A stretch of DNA of 64,000 nucleotides, from positions 186,001 to 250,000 of the forward strand of contig NZ_REFR01000014.1 of NCBI RefSeq assembly GCF_003688555.1. Direction: 5' to 3'. The notes under the pieces are model-generated. The model worked only from the letters and a program-made list of their open reading frames with translations, had not been told where the DNA came from and searched no databases. Positions 63,437 through 64,000 of the stretch are shown one piece after another. Each line of letters opens with the position of its first letter. Positions within the stretch are counted from its first letter, which is position 1. A program made the translations under genes and the position numbers. This stretch comes from Eilatimonas milleporae. Its GTDB lineage: Bacteria; Pseudomonadota; Alphaproteobacteria; Sphingomonadales; Kordiimonadaceae.

Positions 63437-64000
63437 ATGGCGGTGCCCTGGTTTTTTCCCATGCTGTCGCTGGCCGGCGCGTCACCGGACCTTGCCGGCG
63501 ATGTCCCCGTCACCTTCCTGGCGACCTCCCTGACGGTGTCGGAGACGCCGCTTTCCATCCGTCTGGGCCTGATCGTTCTCGCCGTCCTGGTGGACGCGCT
63601 GCTGTGCAATCGCAAGCTGGTCAACCGCATTACCAGCCCGGACAGTCTGTTTTACGGCGCCCTTCATTGGCTGTCGGGCAGACTGAACCGCGCGGAGCGA
63701 TCCCCTGTCACCCGCTTTGTGCGCGGGCTGCTGCTGCTTGTGATCTTTATACCGGCCGCCTACTGGGTCGGGTCACTGCTTGACGAAGTCCTCTTGGGAC
63801 CGACGGTCGGCCTGGCCGGCGGCGCCCTGGCCCTGATGATCGCCATCCTGTGTTTCGGGCAAAGAGCCAGCTGGGACCTGGCGAATGACATCGCCCAGGC
63901 CGTCAATATGACAAACAACCGGGCGCAAACCGCCTATCCCCGGCCGGACCTGCCCCAAAACGGAGGGATCGCGGACGCCCAGCGCCGCGACCCGTTTCAT
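63437..64000 (+). CDS. CobD/CbiB-like membrane protein, 5' part only
   Basis: 188 codons to the window edge with no stop. Hydrophobic segments alternate with loops: SIRLGLIVLAVLVDALLCNRK, VRGLLLLVIFIPAAYWVGSLL, VGLAGGALALMIAILCFG. The VDALL opening, the arginine-rich loop and the SWDLANDIAQAVN stretch resemble the CobD/CbiB family (adenosylcobinamide-phosphate synthase), but the HPV and GRDT motifs of true CbiB are not present in this part. It may be a divergent paralogue. The start is uncertain, as no good ribosome-binding site is seen. Confidence 0.5.
   Translation, partial: MAVPWFFPMLSLAGASPDLAGDVPVTFLATSLTVSETPLSIRLGLIVLAVLVDALLCNRKLVNRITSPDSLFYGALHWLSGRLNRAERSPVTRFVRGLLLLVIFIPAAYWVGSLLDEVLLGPTVGLAGGALALMIAILCFGQRASWDLANDIAQAVNMTNNRAQTAYPRPDLPQNGGIADAQRRDPFH

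Overview
The window reads as chromosomal DNA of a moderately GC-rich alphaproteobacterium. The long minus-strand block from 33926 to 57923 has the gene order typical of that class: nifU-type scaffold, nitroreductase, tsaB, rimI, mucR, fur, plsC, miaB, phoH, ybeY, corC, lnt, an XRE regulator, trmB, rimP, nusA, ylxR, infB, rbfA, truB, rpsO, pnp. MucR, a Fur without the usual structural CxxC pair, and several large TonB receptors agree with this. The genus cannot be named from sequence alone; a Kordiimonadales/Iodidimonadales/Sphingomonadales-like lineage is only a guess. No rRNA, tRNA, CRISPR array, insertion sequence or phage was seen.

Region by region. 1-5.6 kb: the end of a probable sufE, an MFS transporter, and a complete phage-shock (Psp) envelope-stress locus (pspF divergent from pspABC, a sigma-54 promoter, a small extra ORF and a second pspB). 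5.6-13.2 kb: an exosortase-type O-glycosylation ligase, a secreted amidohydrolase, a degenerate GGDEF-EAL protein, a small membrane protein and a secreted S9 peptidase. 13.7-22.8 kb: a tandemly duplicated three-gene module, LuxR-type regulator - cytochrome P450 - TonB-dependent receptor, the most unusual part of the window. 22.8-33.8 kb: an unknown membrane protein, lepA, a 2-hydroxyacid dehydrogenase divergent from an SH3 protein, a 919-residue RTX calcium-binding protein, a MarR-GNAT fusion under a perfect palindrome, a cupin and a nitronate monooxygenase. 33.9-55.8 kb: the housekeeping block for translation, RNA processing and envelope assembly. 55.8-64 kb: polysaccharide deacetylase, NifU/NfuA, TetR, a class A penicillin-binding protein, a YgjP-like protease, YcgN, SCO1, an ankyrin protein and the start of a CobD/CbiB-like gene.

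How the genes work together. In the duplicated module each unit has one candidate sensor, one oxidase and one outer-membrane importer in the same order. This suggests sensing, uptake and oxidation of one small hydrophobic molecule, with the two copies perhaps tuned to related ligands. Both P450s lack the acid of the usual I-helix acid-alcohol pair and no redox partner is encoded nearby, so the chemistry may not be ordinary monooxygenation. The LuxR sensors lack the residues that normally hold acyl-homoserine lactones. The Psp locus is a textbook enhancer-dependent stress operon with several extra parts. All domain and motif calls were made by eye from translated sequence; no database search was run.
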